64,000 nt of DNA. Source: Buddleja alternifolia (taxonomy: Eukaryota; Streptophyta; Magnoliopsida; Lamiales; Scrophulariaceae). A program made the translations under genes and the position numbers. The notes under the pieces are model-generated. The model saw only the letters and a list, made by a program, of their open reading frames with translations, did no database searches and had not been told where the DNA came from. Location: the NCBI GenBank assembly GCA_019426215.1, contig CM033402.1, positions 3,844,001 through 3,908,000 on the forward strand, written 5' to 3'. Below, piece by piece: positions 1 through 9,645 of this stretch. The stretch's first letter is position 1, and every line of letters starts with the position of its first letter.

Positions 1-60
1 GGTTCTTTTGTGTTGGAAAAAAACCCCCAAGCTGGGCGGTAAACGGGGGAATTCCCCACT

Positions 61-560
61 CCCAAAATAATAAAAGCTAATATTGATGCGAATTTTTGGG
101 AGTTCGAAGGGGTGGGAAATGTCTCAATAGGTTGCGTATACCGAGATGATAAAGGTGAGGTTTCAAAAATGTTGCGATCGGGGTTAAGACCTCACTTGAT
201 CGTGTTGTTAAAGGCTATCGAAGAGGGAGTTGAATTTCTGGTGGTCGAGAATGATTGTTTACAGTGTATTCAATGTATTACATGTACAAATTACAAGTCT
301 TACTATGATAATGACAACGAGTTTATGAATAAAGGAACTTTTGAGTATCAAAAGATATTTATGGAGCATATGTATGGATAGGCCATACATCATGTCATAA
401 AAATCGGGAACAAGCCCATAACCTTGCTAATAATGGCCGCAAGTTAGGAGCAGGCATATCGGTGAAGTAGGAAAAGGATAGCCCTATACCAGAATTTGTT
501 ACCACTCTAATTGCCAACGAATCTAAAGCGAGGTGATCCTGACTCTTTATCATCTGTACT
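61..560 (+). pseudogene. RNase H-like (RVT_3) retroelement relic
   Basis: A degraded copy of the C-terminal RNase H-like domain common in plant non-LTR retrotransposons. From about position 85 the reading is NIDANF, which holds the first catalytic Asp. Then come a GCVYRDDKGE segment typical of the second strand and a VVENDC segment matching the usual ESD motif. Past the stop at about 381 the family's C-terminal motif (A-H-x-L-A) is recognisable in another frame near 408-450, so at least one frameshift separates the halves. No reverse transcriptase is visible upstream because the window begins here. Family assignment is from residue pattern only; it cannot be active in this form. Confidence 0.55.
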
Positions 561-2015
561 CATCTTTTTTTTAAACTCGTGCAGCAACATGAAATTCTAT
601 TTGACTACTACTCCTATTTATACTAATAAACCTCTCTAATGGACAATAGATATCTATTTGTTCGTACTGGTGTGAAAGACTCTCTAGAGCTCTCCAAAAA
701 TATTCCTTAGTATATTCTCTATCTTAAAAATTTCATATTATACCCACATGTTTTGAGAGAGTTTCACACATCTCTACAATATTCTACATCCTTCTACTAC
801 TATCTAGAAAAGTCTAGGACATTCTACACAGTTTTATACTATTCTAGGGTCTTCCGTAAGGATCTATATTATTCTAAAGTATTGTATAACTTTCTAGAGT
901 TTTTTAGACCATTCTGAAATCTTGTCGACTTCTCCAAAATACTCTAATAGCATCTAGAATCTCGTTTAAGAGCAAAATGATACATTTCAGTCGTCTCAGA
1001 ATACCTGAAACTATTGGGGTTTGACCTTACGTTGAGGTTGTTTTGACACGCTAGAAGCTAACGTGCTTGAATAGCAAGTGCACTAGTCGTGATAGTAATA
1101 AAAGTGGACTAAAAGTTTGGGTTGTCGAACCATGGAGACTTGGATTTTAGTTTATGATTTTATAATGAAAAAAAACAACTAAAGTAAAGGTAAATTGAAG
1201 GTAAAACGCGTAAGATAAGAACGAAGACACACGAAGGATTGAAGACCAATTATAAAGGGAGACTAAAGCACATGCTAGGTCCAAATTGCTCAATTATACT
1301 TATAAAGGCTCTCGTTGAAGGTTACGCTTATGTTGCTATGGTGAAAGCTCCTAGGGTAAAGAATAACCGATGTCTTGTGCTAAACTCCTATGATTGAATG
1401 ATGGTTTCCTAAGTATATCTACCCAGAAATCTAATCACTAAACACGCATTAACGCACTAGAGCTCACTCGATTTAGATTGAACGACTTCACCGGGGAATC
1501 TTTACCTATGTCTAGGGCAATTCCTCATTGGTTGCTGGCTATGGTGTGAATTCCTTGCACCCTAAGTCAATTTTCTCTCGAAATATTCACCTAAACATAA
1601 GATTCTAACATATGGTGATCAAGCATATGTCAAACAAGCAAAAACATAAATTCACACCACATAACAACATAAAAATCACTTCAACAATCCTCTATTATAA
1701 GCATAAATCACAATTTGGCCTTATATGGCCCTAGTCTTACAAGCTTAGCTCATAGTTGATGGCATAAAAGATATAGATAGATTCATATACATATTCATGG
1801 ACAATAATGGAAATAGAAAGCTATTAAAACTCCTTATGTTGAATTGATGATGGATATTCACTTCAATCTTCAATCCCCAAGCTAATCTTCCTTCTTAATC
1901 CCTTCTAATTGATGAGAAAGTGGCCCAAAAACCCAGAAAATTGACTTGAATCCCCAGGAGTTCGGACCCCTTCTAATTGCTGAAATTTGGGTTTTATAGT
2001 TTTAAAAAAAAACAG
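561..2015. other. AT-rich spacer with LTR-like debris, no gene seen
   Basis: No coding region is supported. Positions 600-960 repeat attcta/tctaga-type motifs many times, as in degenerate LTRs. Positions 1050-1130 (gcaagtgcactagtcg followed by ggttgtcgaacc) resemble the non-coding tail seen near the 3' end of many plant Ty3/gypsy elements. This is family resemblance only; no LTR pair was found. Confidence 0.3.
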
Positions 2016-2480
2016 TTGTTCCGGAGCTCAGGCGTGAGCAAATTGGCGCCCAGGCGCGATCCAGGTGACGTAATTGACTTGGGGAAGAAGTTGATGGGAA
2101 CCCAGGCTTGCATAACGGTGCCTAGGCGCGGTTGGGGTGGCGCCTAGGCACCGTATGAGAGGCGCTCGGGCACCACAATGCGAACTCAACCGTTTTCTTA
2201 TTTTTCAACGCAGCAATCTTGTTTCCTTCATAATTTTCTCCACAGACCTCCAATTTGAGTGATTAAAGTCGTCCCGTAAAGATAAGACATAGAACTACAA
2301 CTTTATAGAAGAAAATATTCTCAAATTCGGTCTTGAAACATACAAAAATGGGGCTCAAACGTGGAAAATGTGGCAGATATTGCGCCCAGGCATGGTAAAA
2401 TAGCGCCTAGGCGCTATTATGTGTAACTTCAGCCTATTTCTTGCTTGTTCGGGCGTCCAGGCGTGATTATGGCTGCGGTT
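2016..2480. repeat. GC-rich palindrome-bearing repeat island
   Basis: This sharply GC-rich block in AT-rich DNA is built from variants of gcgcctaggcgc. At 2399-2418 there is a perfect 20-bp palindrome centred on cctagg. At 2115-2129 and 2140-2154 lie 15-bp perfect inverted arms (acggtgcctaggcgc and its complement) around a 10-bp spacer. Further imperfect copies lie at about 2044-2060, 2380-2395 and 2450-2465. It probably belongs to an old retroelement, because similar cccaggcgc blocks sit in the LTRs at 4147-6402. It has no open reading frame. Confidence 0.6.
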
Positions 2481-3838
2481 GGGCATGGAGGTGCGAACAT
2501 CTTGACCTGAACTTGTTTTATATGTCATTTTTCCGCCCTTTCTTCGTTTGCATCCATTTACAACCTGAAATCATTTCACACACAGATTAAACGCAAATGT
2601 AGCAAGAATCAAGCGATAAATGAACCTAAAACATAAACACAACGGGCTTAAAAAACACGTAAAAATGACTCTTATATGTTTCAGCCCAAAAATAATGGTT
2701 TTGGGTCTTTATTGACTTAATCAAAACTTGCAAGCCAAAGTCCACCCTCTTTTGGAGAATGCCATATTAATGAATTGGAGTATTTGCAAGTTGGTGGTGT
2801 TAATATAGTGTAAAATTTAGAATTGGGAGCCAACAATGAAGATTATGATCTTAATTATGAGAGTTTGGGTAGTGATTGACTAAATTAATTAATGTTTATC
2901 AACTACTATTTCAATTGGCATACTGTTAGAATTTAAAAAAATTATTTGTCTATCACTATTTTATTTTGATAAGATTAAACTTGAACTTTTAGCTTGCATG
3001 GTTGAACTTTTCTTAACTCTCTTTATCTTAATTTTTCTTTCAATTTTTGTAATTTTTCATTAATTCAAACCAATATTTGACATTATTTCACACGCTCCGT
3101 GCCTCGGGGCTTACGCCCCACCTCGTGAGACATGGAATGCCCTGCCCTGCCCTGCGCCTTCTCTCTTTAGAACGCTGATTACGACAAGCTCGCCGAGGTT
3201 TTGGAAATTACTACGACACTCTTTTGTCACATCATCACTACTCGAAAAATACGGGGTGATATTGTGATATGCTTTTTCGACAGGGGAAATAATGATAATC
3301 TCTCAAACTTATGGTGTTCTTCGTAATTAGGGTCTCGAATAGGCTGTGTGTATAATTTACCCTAAAATTAAATACAAATGCTATATTTGTCTTCTCTTTT
3401 CTTGAAAAATCTTACATTGTTTTTCATTTATGTTCCCTATTTGTCATTGTTAGTGGTATCATCAAATTGTTTGTTTCAGGTCAGGTGTTCTGGACACTTA
3501 CAAACTTCAAGTGACACATATTCATTGCCCTCCGCCTCCGTGATTGCAAGTAGATTAAATTCCATAAATCTGACAATTTTCTTTAAAAGAACCCTTCTTT
3601 ATAGATTATGCACATTTATCTTTGGAGTATTCGTGCAGATTTGCATTGTTGGATCATCATCGAGTAACGGTCTTTATCTTTTGGATTTTTATCCCGACTG
3701 CACCTCCCCTTGTCATGTTGATTACAAGTAATAAACTCTGATCTGGGTCGTATTTTGTGGACCTACAATACAACTCAAAACAGTTGAGGTTCGGGTAGGA
3801 CCCGACCCAAAGTTAAAAAGATTATAAACTGCACTTTA
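2481..3838. other. Intergenic repeat debris
   Basis: No gene is supported. Positions about 2970-3175 are repeated in diverged form at about 8375-8640: both run from a gcatggttgaa segment through a T-rich stretch to a cttacrccccacc...gagacatggaa segment. An open frame at 3378-3731 is hydrophobic, resembles no family and is probably chance. Confidence 0.4.
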
Positions 3839-4146
3839 ATGTAGAGCTGCCTACGTACCTCTTAACGGGATCAAGTCTAATGTAGTTCAGTTCGTATGAA
3901 GGATCCTAGCATAAACCTCGTATTTTATAAATGGGTCTGTCTAAAATCTAGATCGAAGTGTGTAGCTCGGAGCTACAGTGAATCAAATAGTAAATTTAGT
4001 GAATAGTGATTGGGTGTGTCATTTGAGCACTAGTGGTTGTATATATAGGTGACACCGTGTACGGTTATAAGGATGACATGTGCATTTGTTCAGATCATAA
4101 CACAAGTGTCAGGATCAGACGATCTCTATAGCTCGGATCATGGTGC
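3839..4146 (-). repeat. LTR-like fragment, minus strand, split by an insertion
   Basis: Read on the minus strand this has a TATA-like tatatata stretch (about 4036-4043) followed downstream by gaggtacgtaggcagc (about 3848-3863), a sequence typical of the R-U5 part of plant Ty3/gypsy LTRs. The complete small LTR element at 4147-6402 lies directly beside it, and the minus-strand sequence appears to continue at 6403-6470 on the far side, so the LTR seems to have been interrupted. Family assignment rests on resemblance only. Confidence 0.4.
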
Positions 4147-4656
4147 TGATGGGTTTGGTGGAGTCGGATCAAAATGAGGTCAAGAAGAGGAGCCAAAATA
4201 AAGCCAAGAAGGGTTGGGGTTGATCGGGATTGAAAAAAGATGAAAAGGAGTCAAAAAACGGATCGGGGCGGCCCCAGGCGCGAATGTGCGCGGGTGTACA
4301 CGTTTTTTGGCGAGAATTCTTGGTGGGCTGTAAGTTGGCGGATTTTGGCATATTTGAGTTCTAGTATGATTAGAGTTATTTCCTATTGTGCTTAGGAATT
4401 ATTCCCTTTGTTAATTAGGACTGTTTTCCTAATTTGTTAGGGTTTTAGACTTCTCCAGCATTATAAATATGAGAAATCCACTTGTAATTGATTGATGTAC
4501 TTTGAAAGAAATAAAGATGTAGTTTAGGTTGACTCGTGGATGTAGGCAAGTTATGTCAAACCACGTTAAATCCTCGTGTTTTTCATCTTCATGTTTAGGC
4601 TTAGATTTTCTTGCTTCTTAATTATTTTTCGTGCTCTGATGCTACCATCCCTAACA
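4147..4656 (+). repeat. 5' LTR of the 4147-6402 element
   Basis: A 510-bp LTR from tgatggg to taaca. It contains a TATA-like tataaata at about 4463-4470 and a GC-rich patch with cccaggcgcg at about 4272-4282. It differs from the 3' LTR by many substitutions and by an indel in the GC-rich patch, so the insertion is not very recent. Confidence 0.9.
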
Positions 4657-4658
4657 AT

Positions 4659-4671
4659 TGGTATCAGAGCC
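4659..4671 (+). promoter_or_regulatory. Primer-binding site (initiator tRNA-Met type)
   Basis: tggtatcagagcc begins two bases after the end of the 5' LTR and is complementary to the 3' acceptor end of initiator tRNA-Met, the usual plant copia-type primer. Confidence 0.9.
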
Positions 4672-5869
4672 ATATGTTGTAGATTTAGGAAAAGCGCGTC
4701 TTAAATCTAGATCTATGGGGAAGTGTTTTTGGCTAAACACGAATTTCATCGTGGGAATGTTGGTAGGAGAAGGAAGAATAATCAAGCTCGACGATAAGGA
4801 CGGATTGAGGTCGTGATGAAGCCGGAGAAAATGACAAAGGAGGACGAGATCGGGTAGATCGTCAACCAATGAAGAGTAATCCCATTGAACGTTAACGAGA
4901 AAACGTTGAAAAATCGTGGTGCCAGTAGAGGCAGATCCGCAGCAGCAGAGGCAGATTTGTGTTACCAGGTGGGTAGAACACGAAGCCAGTGGGAACAGTT
5001 GTGGTGCCAGAGGCAGAACCGTAGAGCCAGAGGTCAGAGAGCAAAATTCATGTTTCTGAGATGAGCGAATGAGTTGCTAGATCGAGGGGGCAGAGCTATG
5101 GTGCCAAGAAAGCAAATCCACCGAGCCAGAGGTCAGAATGATAGAATCGGTAATCAAGACAGTAGAGTCGTGTAGTAGAGAGAATAGAGGGAGGCAGGGT
5201 TGTAGAGGCATGACCACGTAGAGAGGAACTATGAAGGCAGAAAATGGCGCCGAAAAGGGTTGACCGTGGAGTCGGAAGTCATGGTGGTAGGATGCGACGT
5301 CGGGTAGGCAGAGTCACGGAGTCGTGGTGGTTTATTGGCAGAGGGATGTGACATAGCTCGTGGAGTGGGAGCTCGAGTAGATGTGTCAATGACCCGAGTT
5401 GGCCATTGAAAAACCGAGTTGACGGATGGATCAGAGACAGCTCATTCAGGGGCACAGAGCAGATATGTGAGGGATCCGAGATTGACGTTGGAAAAAGTCC
5501 TTGGTGGAAAGATGTCAGTGGATGGGTAGACTAAGGCTGTTTGAGTGTGACATGGTCAGGTTTTAGAGTAACCTATATTCGAGGGTAAGTTGAACCAAGA
5601 TGGATATGTCACGGTATTCAGGAGTTGACTGATCACCAAAAGAATAGGATAGTGGCAAGGGTTCAAAAGGGGGAACGATGTTCCCAGAGAGAGTTCATCA
5701 AGTGGGTGACACGGGGACGAATGAATTGATGAGACAAGGAGAAATCTCTGAATTTGATCTCCATTGGGTTTGGGGATGTGTCGATTAGACCAAGGTTCAC
5801 TTAGGAAAAGTGAAATGGTGGTTCAAGTTTTAGTTCGGGTTATTTTTTATCAGTCTCCAAGTGGGAGAT

Positions 5870-6402
5870 TGATGGGTTTGATTGAGTCGGATCAAAATGA
5901 GGTCAAGAAGAGAAGCCAAAATAGAGCCAAGAAGGATCAGGGTTCACCGGGATTGCGAAAAGATGAAAAGGAGTCAAAAAATGAATCGGGGCGGCGCCCA
6001 GGCGTCGGCAGGGTCGCCCAGGTGTGGGGCCTGCAGCACCCAGGCGCGGATGTGCGCGGATGTACGCGTTTGGGCTGTAAGTTGGCGGATTTTGGCATAT
6101 TTGAGTCCTAGTATGATTAAAATTATTTTTTATTGTGCTTAGGAATTATTCCCTTTGTTAATTAGGATTGTTTTCCTAATTTGTAGGGTTTTAGACTTCT
6201 CCACCATTATAAATATGAGAACTCCACTTGTAATTGATTAATGTATTTTGAAATAAATAAAGATGTAGTCTAAGTTGGCTCATGGATGTAGGCAAGTTAT
6301 GTCGAACCACGATAAATCCTCGTATTTTTCATCTTTATGCTTAGGCTTAGATTTTCTTGCTTCTTGATTATTCTTCGTGCTTTGATGCTACCATCCCAAA
6401 CA
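5870..6402 (+). repeat. 3' LTR of the 4147-6402 element
   Basis: A 533-bp LTR from tgatggg to aaaca, preceded by the polypurine tract at 5859-5869. Its GC-rich patch (about 5990-6065) is longer than that of the 5' LTR and carries several cccaggcg-type units. Confidence 0.9.
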
Positions 6403-6961
6403 GGTGCGGGTCGTGGGCGACCCGGGGATGGGACGTGGATCCTGTTCATGACATGGGTTGCGCCTTAATTTATAATTAGAATCACTTTCTGAGAGTTTAA
6501 AGCCGAAAGAGGTTTGATTGTTACCTGCTGCAAGAGAGGGGTGGAGAGGGGCGGCTTTGGGAGGGTTGGTGTCGTGGGTTGTTTGTGAAGAGGTTTCGGG
6601 ATCAGACATGGGTTTTGGATTTGCAAAATTGAAACCCGTAAACAAAAATAATAAATAAAGACGAAAAATAACAGGTAGAGGTAGCGGTGGAGAGTTGTAC
6701 CGTGATGATGGAGAAAAAAAGACGTGAGGCAGCACTTGAGCAAAAAACGTGATGTCGACCGAAAAACCGAGGCACCAAAATCGCTTGTAGGAGGGGCAAA
6801 ATTAAGTGTTGTAGAAGGATAATTTACTGAGAGAGGATGCGTTGAGGAGAGACAACGACTTGAGGGTAGAGAAGAGGAGCCGGGGCGGGGGCGCCGGTGG
6901 TAGAGAGGGGAAGGCGGGGGGGCGGTACTAAAGGGGAAAAAATAGGGTTAGACTGGTACCA
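6403..6961 (-). pseudogene. Retroelement gag start and leader relic
   Basis: On the minus strand, immediately inside the LTR-like sequence at 6962-7205, tggtaccagtc (6951-6961) looks like a decayed tRNA-Met primer-binding site. A leader of about 340 bp follows, then an ATG at about 6608 opening MSDPETSSQTTHDTNP and continuing to SFGFKLSES...NYKL. That pattern resembles the N-terminus of copia-type Gag proteins (a Ser/Thr/Pro-rich head, then an LxxxNYxxW-like segment). The frame loses resemblance after about 6470, where different LTR-like sequence begins. It could instead be a first exon of a plant gene, but the adjacent LTR and PBS make a retroelement more likely. Confidence 0.45.
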
Positions 6962-7205
6962 TGTTAGATTATTATAATATTAATTTTCTTAATCATATTA
7001 TTAATAATGACCAAGTATTTATAGAGTACAAAGAATAAAAAGTAAGGAAATATAAAACTCCTAAACTAAAGAAACTCATAATACAAGGAAATAACCTAAT
7101 ACTATGTAAATACGTTTAACATTTGGGCCTTTATTTCGTTCTTGGGCTTCTTGGTGTTGAAGTAAATTTATATGCCCCAATTTGGGCATATCAAACTCCT
7201 AAACA
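6962..7205 (-). repeat. Putative copia-type LTR, minus strand
   Basis: A 244-bp AT-rich segment bounded by TG (tgttagat) and CA (cctaaaca). On the minus strand it has a tataaata box (complement at about 7019-7026) and is followed by a PBS-like sequence. No matching second LTR is present in the window and the flanks show no 5-bp duplication, so it is the 5' end of a truncated element rather than a clean solo LTR. Confidence 0.5.
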
Positions 7206-7271
7206 CTTTAAATTTGTATAATTTTTTCTGAGTAAATAATTGTTAGTTAATATGGGTTAAAGATGCTGCTA

Positions 7272-7420
7272 ATTGAAGTTTATTGCAAGTAGTGAGGATA
7301 TACAAAGCACTGATGAAACAAAAAATCCAACAAACGCAGAATAAACATTTATCTTTGCCTGAAAGTATTACTGCATGTGCGGCTTATCCCATGAATGGCA
7401 CCATCGTGGCTGGAACAAAG
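7272..7420 (+). pseudogene. Orphan exon-like fragment
   Basis: The open frame here reads VVRIYKALMKQKIQQTQNK, then LPESITACAAYPMNGTIVAGTK, and ends exactly at an aaag|gtacat splice-donor-like site at 7420/7421. The composition (TACAAYPMNGTIVAGT) looks like a WD40-type blade, but I do not recognise the parent protein and see no further exon on either side. It may be an exon fragment carried here by a transposon or left by gene decay. Confidence 0.3.
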
Positions 7421-7544
7421 GTACATTTTTCCAACTTTCGTTTTCACTATTTATTACGCATGGTTTGTTAGACGTAAATCAATTTGAGTTCAGGTACGTC
7501 TTACCTAAATGTCAGTTTAGACGTAAATCAATTTTCATTTACCG

Positions 7545-8300
7545 AAGTAGGTAATTCTTGTAACTTTAAAATTTTTTTCAGTTGTCATAGCTAATTGTGA
7601 TTTCACAAGTGAAAACATCGTGCTGAGCTGCAAATGGTCATCCAATTTATGAGAAAACTATTCTAGATCCGGGATACGTCGACCGACATCCAACCAGAGC
7701 ATGGGATATATACTTGAGAAATGTAGTGAGGAGCTCAATCCTTTCAACTGTAGGGTAAATTTTTGAATGCTCAATTAGTGTACTAAAATGAACACAGCCC
7801 CCAGGATACTTATAAACTAATTGAGTCAACGGAGGCGGGCCATTCACCCAACTATGATCTAATTGTGAAAATGGACTAATTCTATTATACTTGGTTCGCT
7901 ATAGAACAACTCCTTAGAGGATTACTAATATGATATATGAGTTACACTTGTCTTATCTCTTAGATCTAGTTTAACTGAAAATTAGTCGTTTACAGAGCTC
8001 TTGGGACTCTGAACCAACATGGTAGGATTTGCGGGGGTTTCATTGTATACGGATTGCTAAGATTTTACCAAAACTTGAAGTTTTGAGACAATAACAAACA
8101 TTAATACAGTAAATTTATGTAAAATTAGTCGTATACGAATAATTAAATATATGGGGGTTTTATATTTACTAGAACTCACTTAATAAAAGGATATGTCAAT
8201 TTAAAATAGAGTGCATAATACAAGTCATGTCTAAAGAATAATAAAAAGCATTTTGTTTACTTTCTCTAATCCCCACAATTACTTGGTTTCTTTCTCTATC
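7545..8300. repeat. Large repeat, copy A (pairs with 8931-9645)
   Basis: A diverged direct repeat about 0.75 kb long. The shared order is a T-rich run ending ttcagttgtc, gaaaacatcgtg, gggatatatacttgagaaatg, acccaactatgatctaat, agagctcttgggactc, then tttgtttactttctctaa. The minus strand keeps an open frame at 7647-7847 whose residues match those of the other copy. Confidence 0.75.
7647..7847 (-). pseudogene. Unrecognised repeat-borne ORF, copy A
   Basis: A minus-strand frame with the motif WVNGPPPLTQL, CVHFSTL, EHSKI and FLKYIS. The same residues recur in the homologous frame at 8956-9237, so the reading frame has survived since duplication. I do not recognise the family. It may derive from a gene or element fragment, and nothing here shows that it is expressed. 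Confidence 0.3.
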
Positions 8301-8930
8301 TTAAAAAGCATAAGAAGTTTTCAATTGGAGCCGATGATGAAGATAATAATCTTAAATAAAAGTTTCAGGCAAAAGGTGTACTTGAATTTTTAGCTCGCAT
8401 GGTTGAATATATATTTTTTAACTCTCTATCTTAATCTTTTTTCCTTCATTTTTTCCATCAATTTTTGTAATTTTTTGCTAATTTTAAACCAATTTTTAAC
8501 ATTATTTTATATTTTTTTAATATAACAAATCAAAATTCGCGGAGCATACACCCACGTCTTGAGACTTACACCCCACCCTTGGAGACATGGAACGTCCTTC
8601 CCATGTCTTCGCCCTTTAAAACACTGGATCCAGACTCAAAAGTCTCGGCTAAACCCAGATCCATATCCATGGGTTTGGGTCTGGTACCCAATCGGATTTT
8701 CTTTTTCAGTATAATTATATGTTTGAAAAATTAAATTTTATATTAAAAATTGGAAACAACTTTATGTATTAGATTCTATATTCTGAACATGGTACTTTTT
8801 TCTTTTTGTGCTAAATTTGATGAAATTATTGACTTGAAAAATGATTTTATGTTATATTTTCCATTGACAATGATGATTGAATGTATGTGTGTACCATGCA
8901 ACCATGGAACACGAGGGCATTTTCATCCCC

Positions 8931-9645
8931 AAGTAGGTAACTTTTGAATTTTTTTTCAGTTGTCGCTACTGGTTATTTCACAAATGAAAACATCGTGTTG
9001 AGCTACAGACAGTCCATCCAAAGCTTGGGATATATACTTGAGAAATGCAATGAGGAGATCAATCCTTTCAATTTTTAGAATAATTTTTGAATGCTCGGTT
9101 AGTGTACTAAAATGAACACATCTCCCCTCAGGACAATTATATGGTAATTGAGTCAAAGGAGACGGCCCGTTCACCCAACTATGATCTAATCGTGAAAAAT
9201 GTACAAGCTCTGTTGTACTTGTTTCACTATAGAACAACTCCTCAAAAGATTATTGATATGATATATGAGAATTAATCTTCTCTTATCTCTTATATCTAGT
9301 TTAACTACAATGTAGTCATTTTCAGAGCTCTTGGGACTCGAAGTATGTGATAATCACACCGGCATGGTAGGATTTTGTGGGAGTTTCACTGTATATGAAT
9401 TGTTGTGATTATATCAAATTTGGAGTTTCGAGACAATAACAAATATAATTACAATAGACTTATGTAAAATTCGTCGTATATGAATAATTAAATATAGGTG
9501 GATTTTACATTTATTAGAACTCACTCAATAAAAGGATATGTTAATTTAAAATAGAGTGCAAAATACAAGTCCTGTCTAAAGAAGCATAAAAAGCATTTTG
9601 TTTACTTTCTCTAACCCCCACAATTACTTGGCTTCTTTCTCTTTT
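8931..9645. repeat. Large repeat, copy B (pairs with 7545-8300)
   Basis: The second copy of the repeat, in the same orientation about 1.37 kb downstream. Copy A contains an extra stretch of roughly 30 bp near 7655-7690. Both copies end in a CT-rich segment containing cccacaattacttgg. Confidence 0.75.
8956..9237 (-). pseudogene. Unrecognised repeat-borne ORF, copy B
   Basis: A 93-residue minus-strand frame containing FSRLDHSWVNGPSPLTQL, CVHFSTLTEHSKI and FLKYISQALDG, collinear with the frame in copy A. Between copies many changes are conservative (I/V, E/D, H/Q), consistent with a formerly coding sequence. The function is unknown. Confidence 0.3.

Larger units (their letters stand above)
4147..6402 (+). 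mobile_element. Complete non-coding LTR retrotransposon (TRIM/LARD-like)
   Basis: A 2256-bp element with two similar LTRs (4147-4656 and 5870-6402), both starting TG and ending CA. It is flanked by a perfect 5-bp target duplication, ggtgc, at 4142-4146 and 6403-6407. A primer-binding site complementary to the 3' end of initiator tRNA-Met (tggtatcagagc) starts at 4659, and a polypurine tract (aagtgggagat) abuts the 3' LTR. The 1.2-kb interior has no gag or pol frame. It is a purine-rich, loosely repetitive sequence with recurring gccagagg and gaggcag modules. It must depend on another element for mobility; the PBS type suggests a Ty1/copia partner. The insertion lies inside older LTR-like DNA. 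Confidence 0.9.

Noticed and set aside
3378..3731. 117-codon hydrophobic ORF
   Set aside because: It is T-rich DNA translated into Leu/Phe/Ser, with no motif and no supporting signals.
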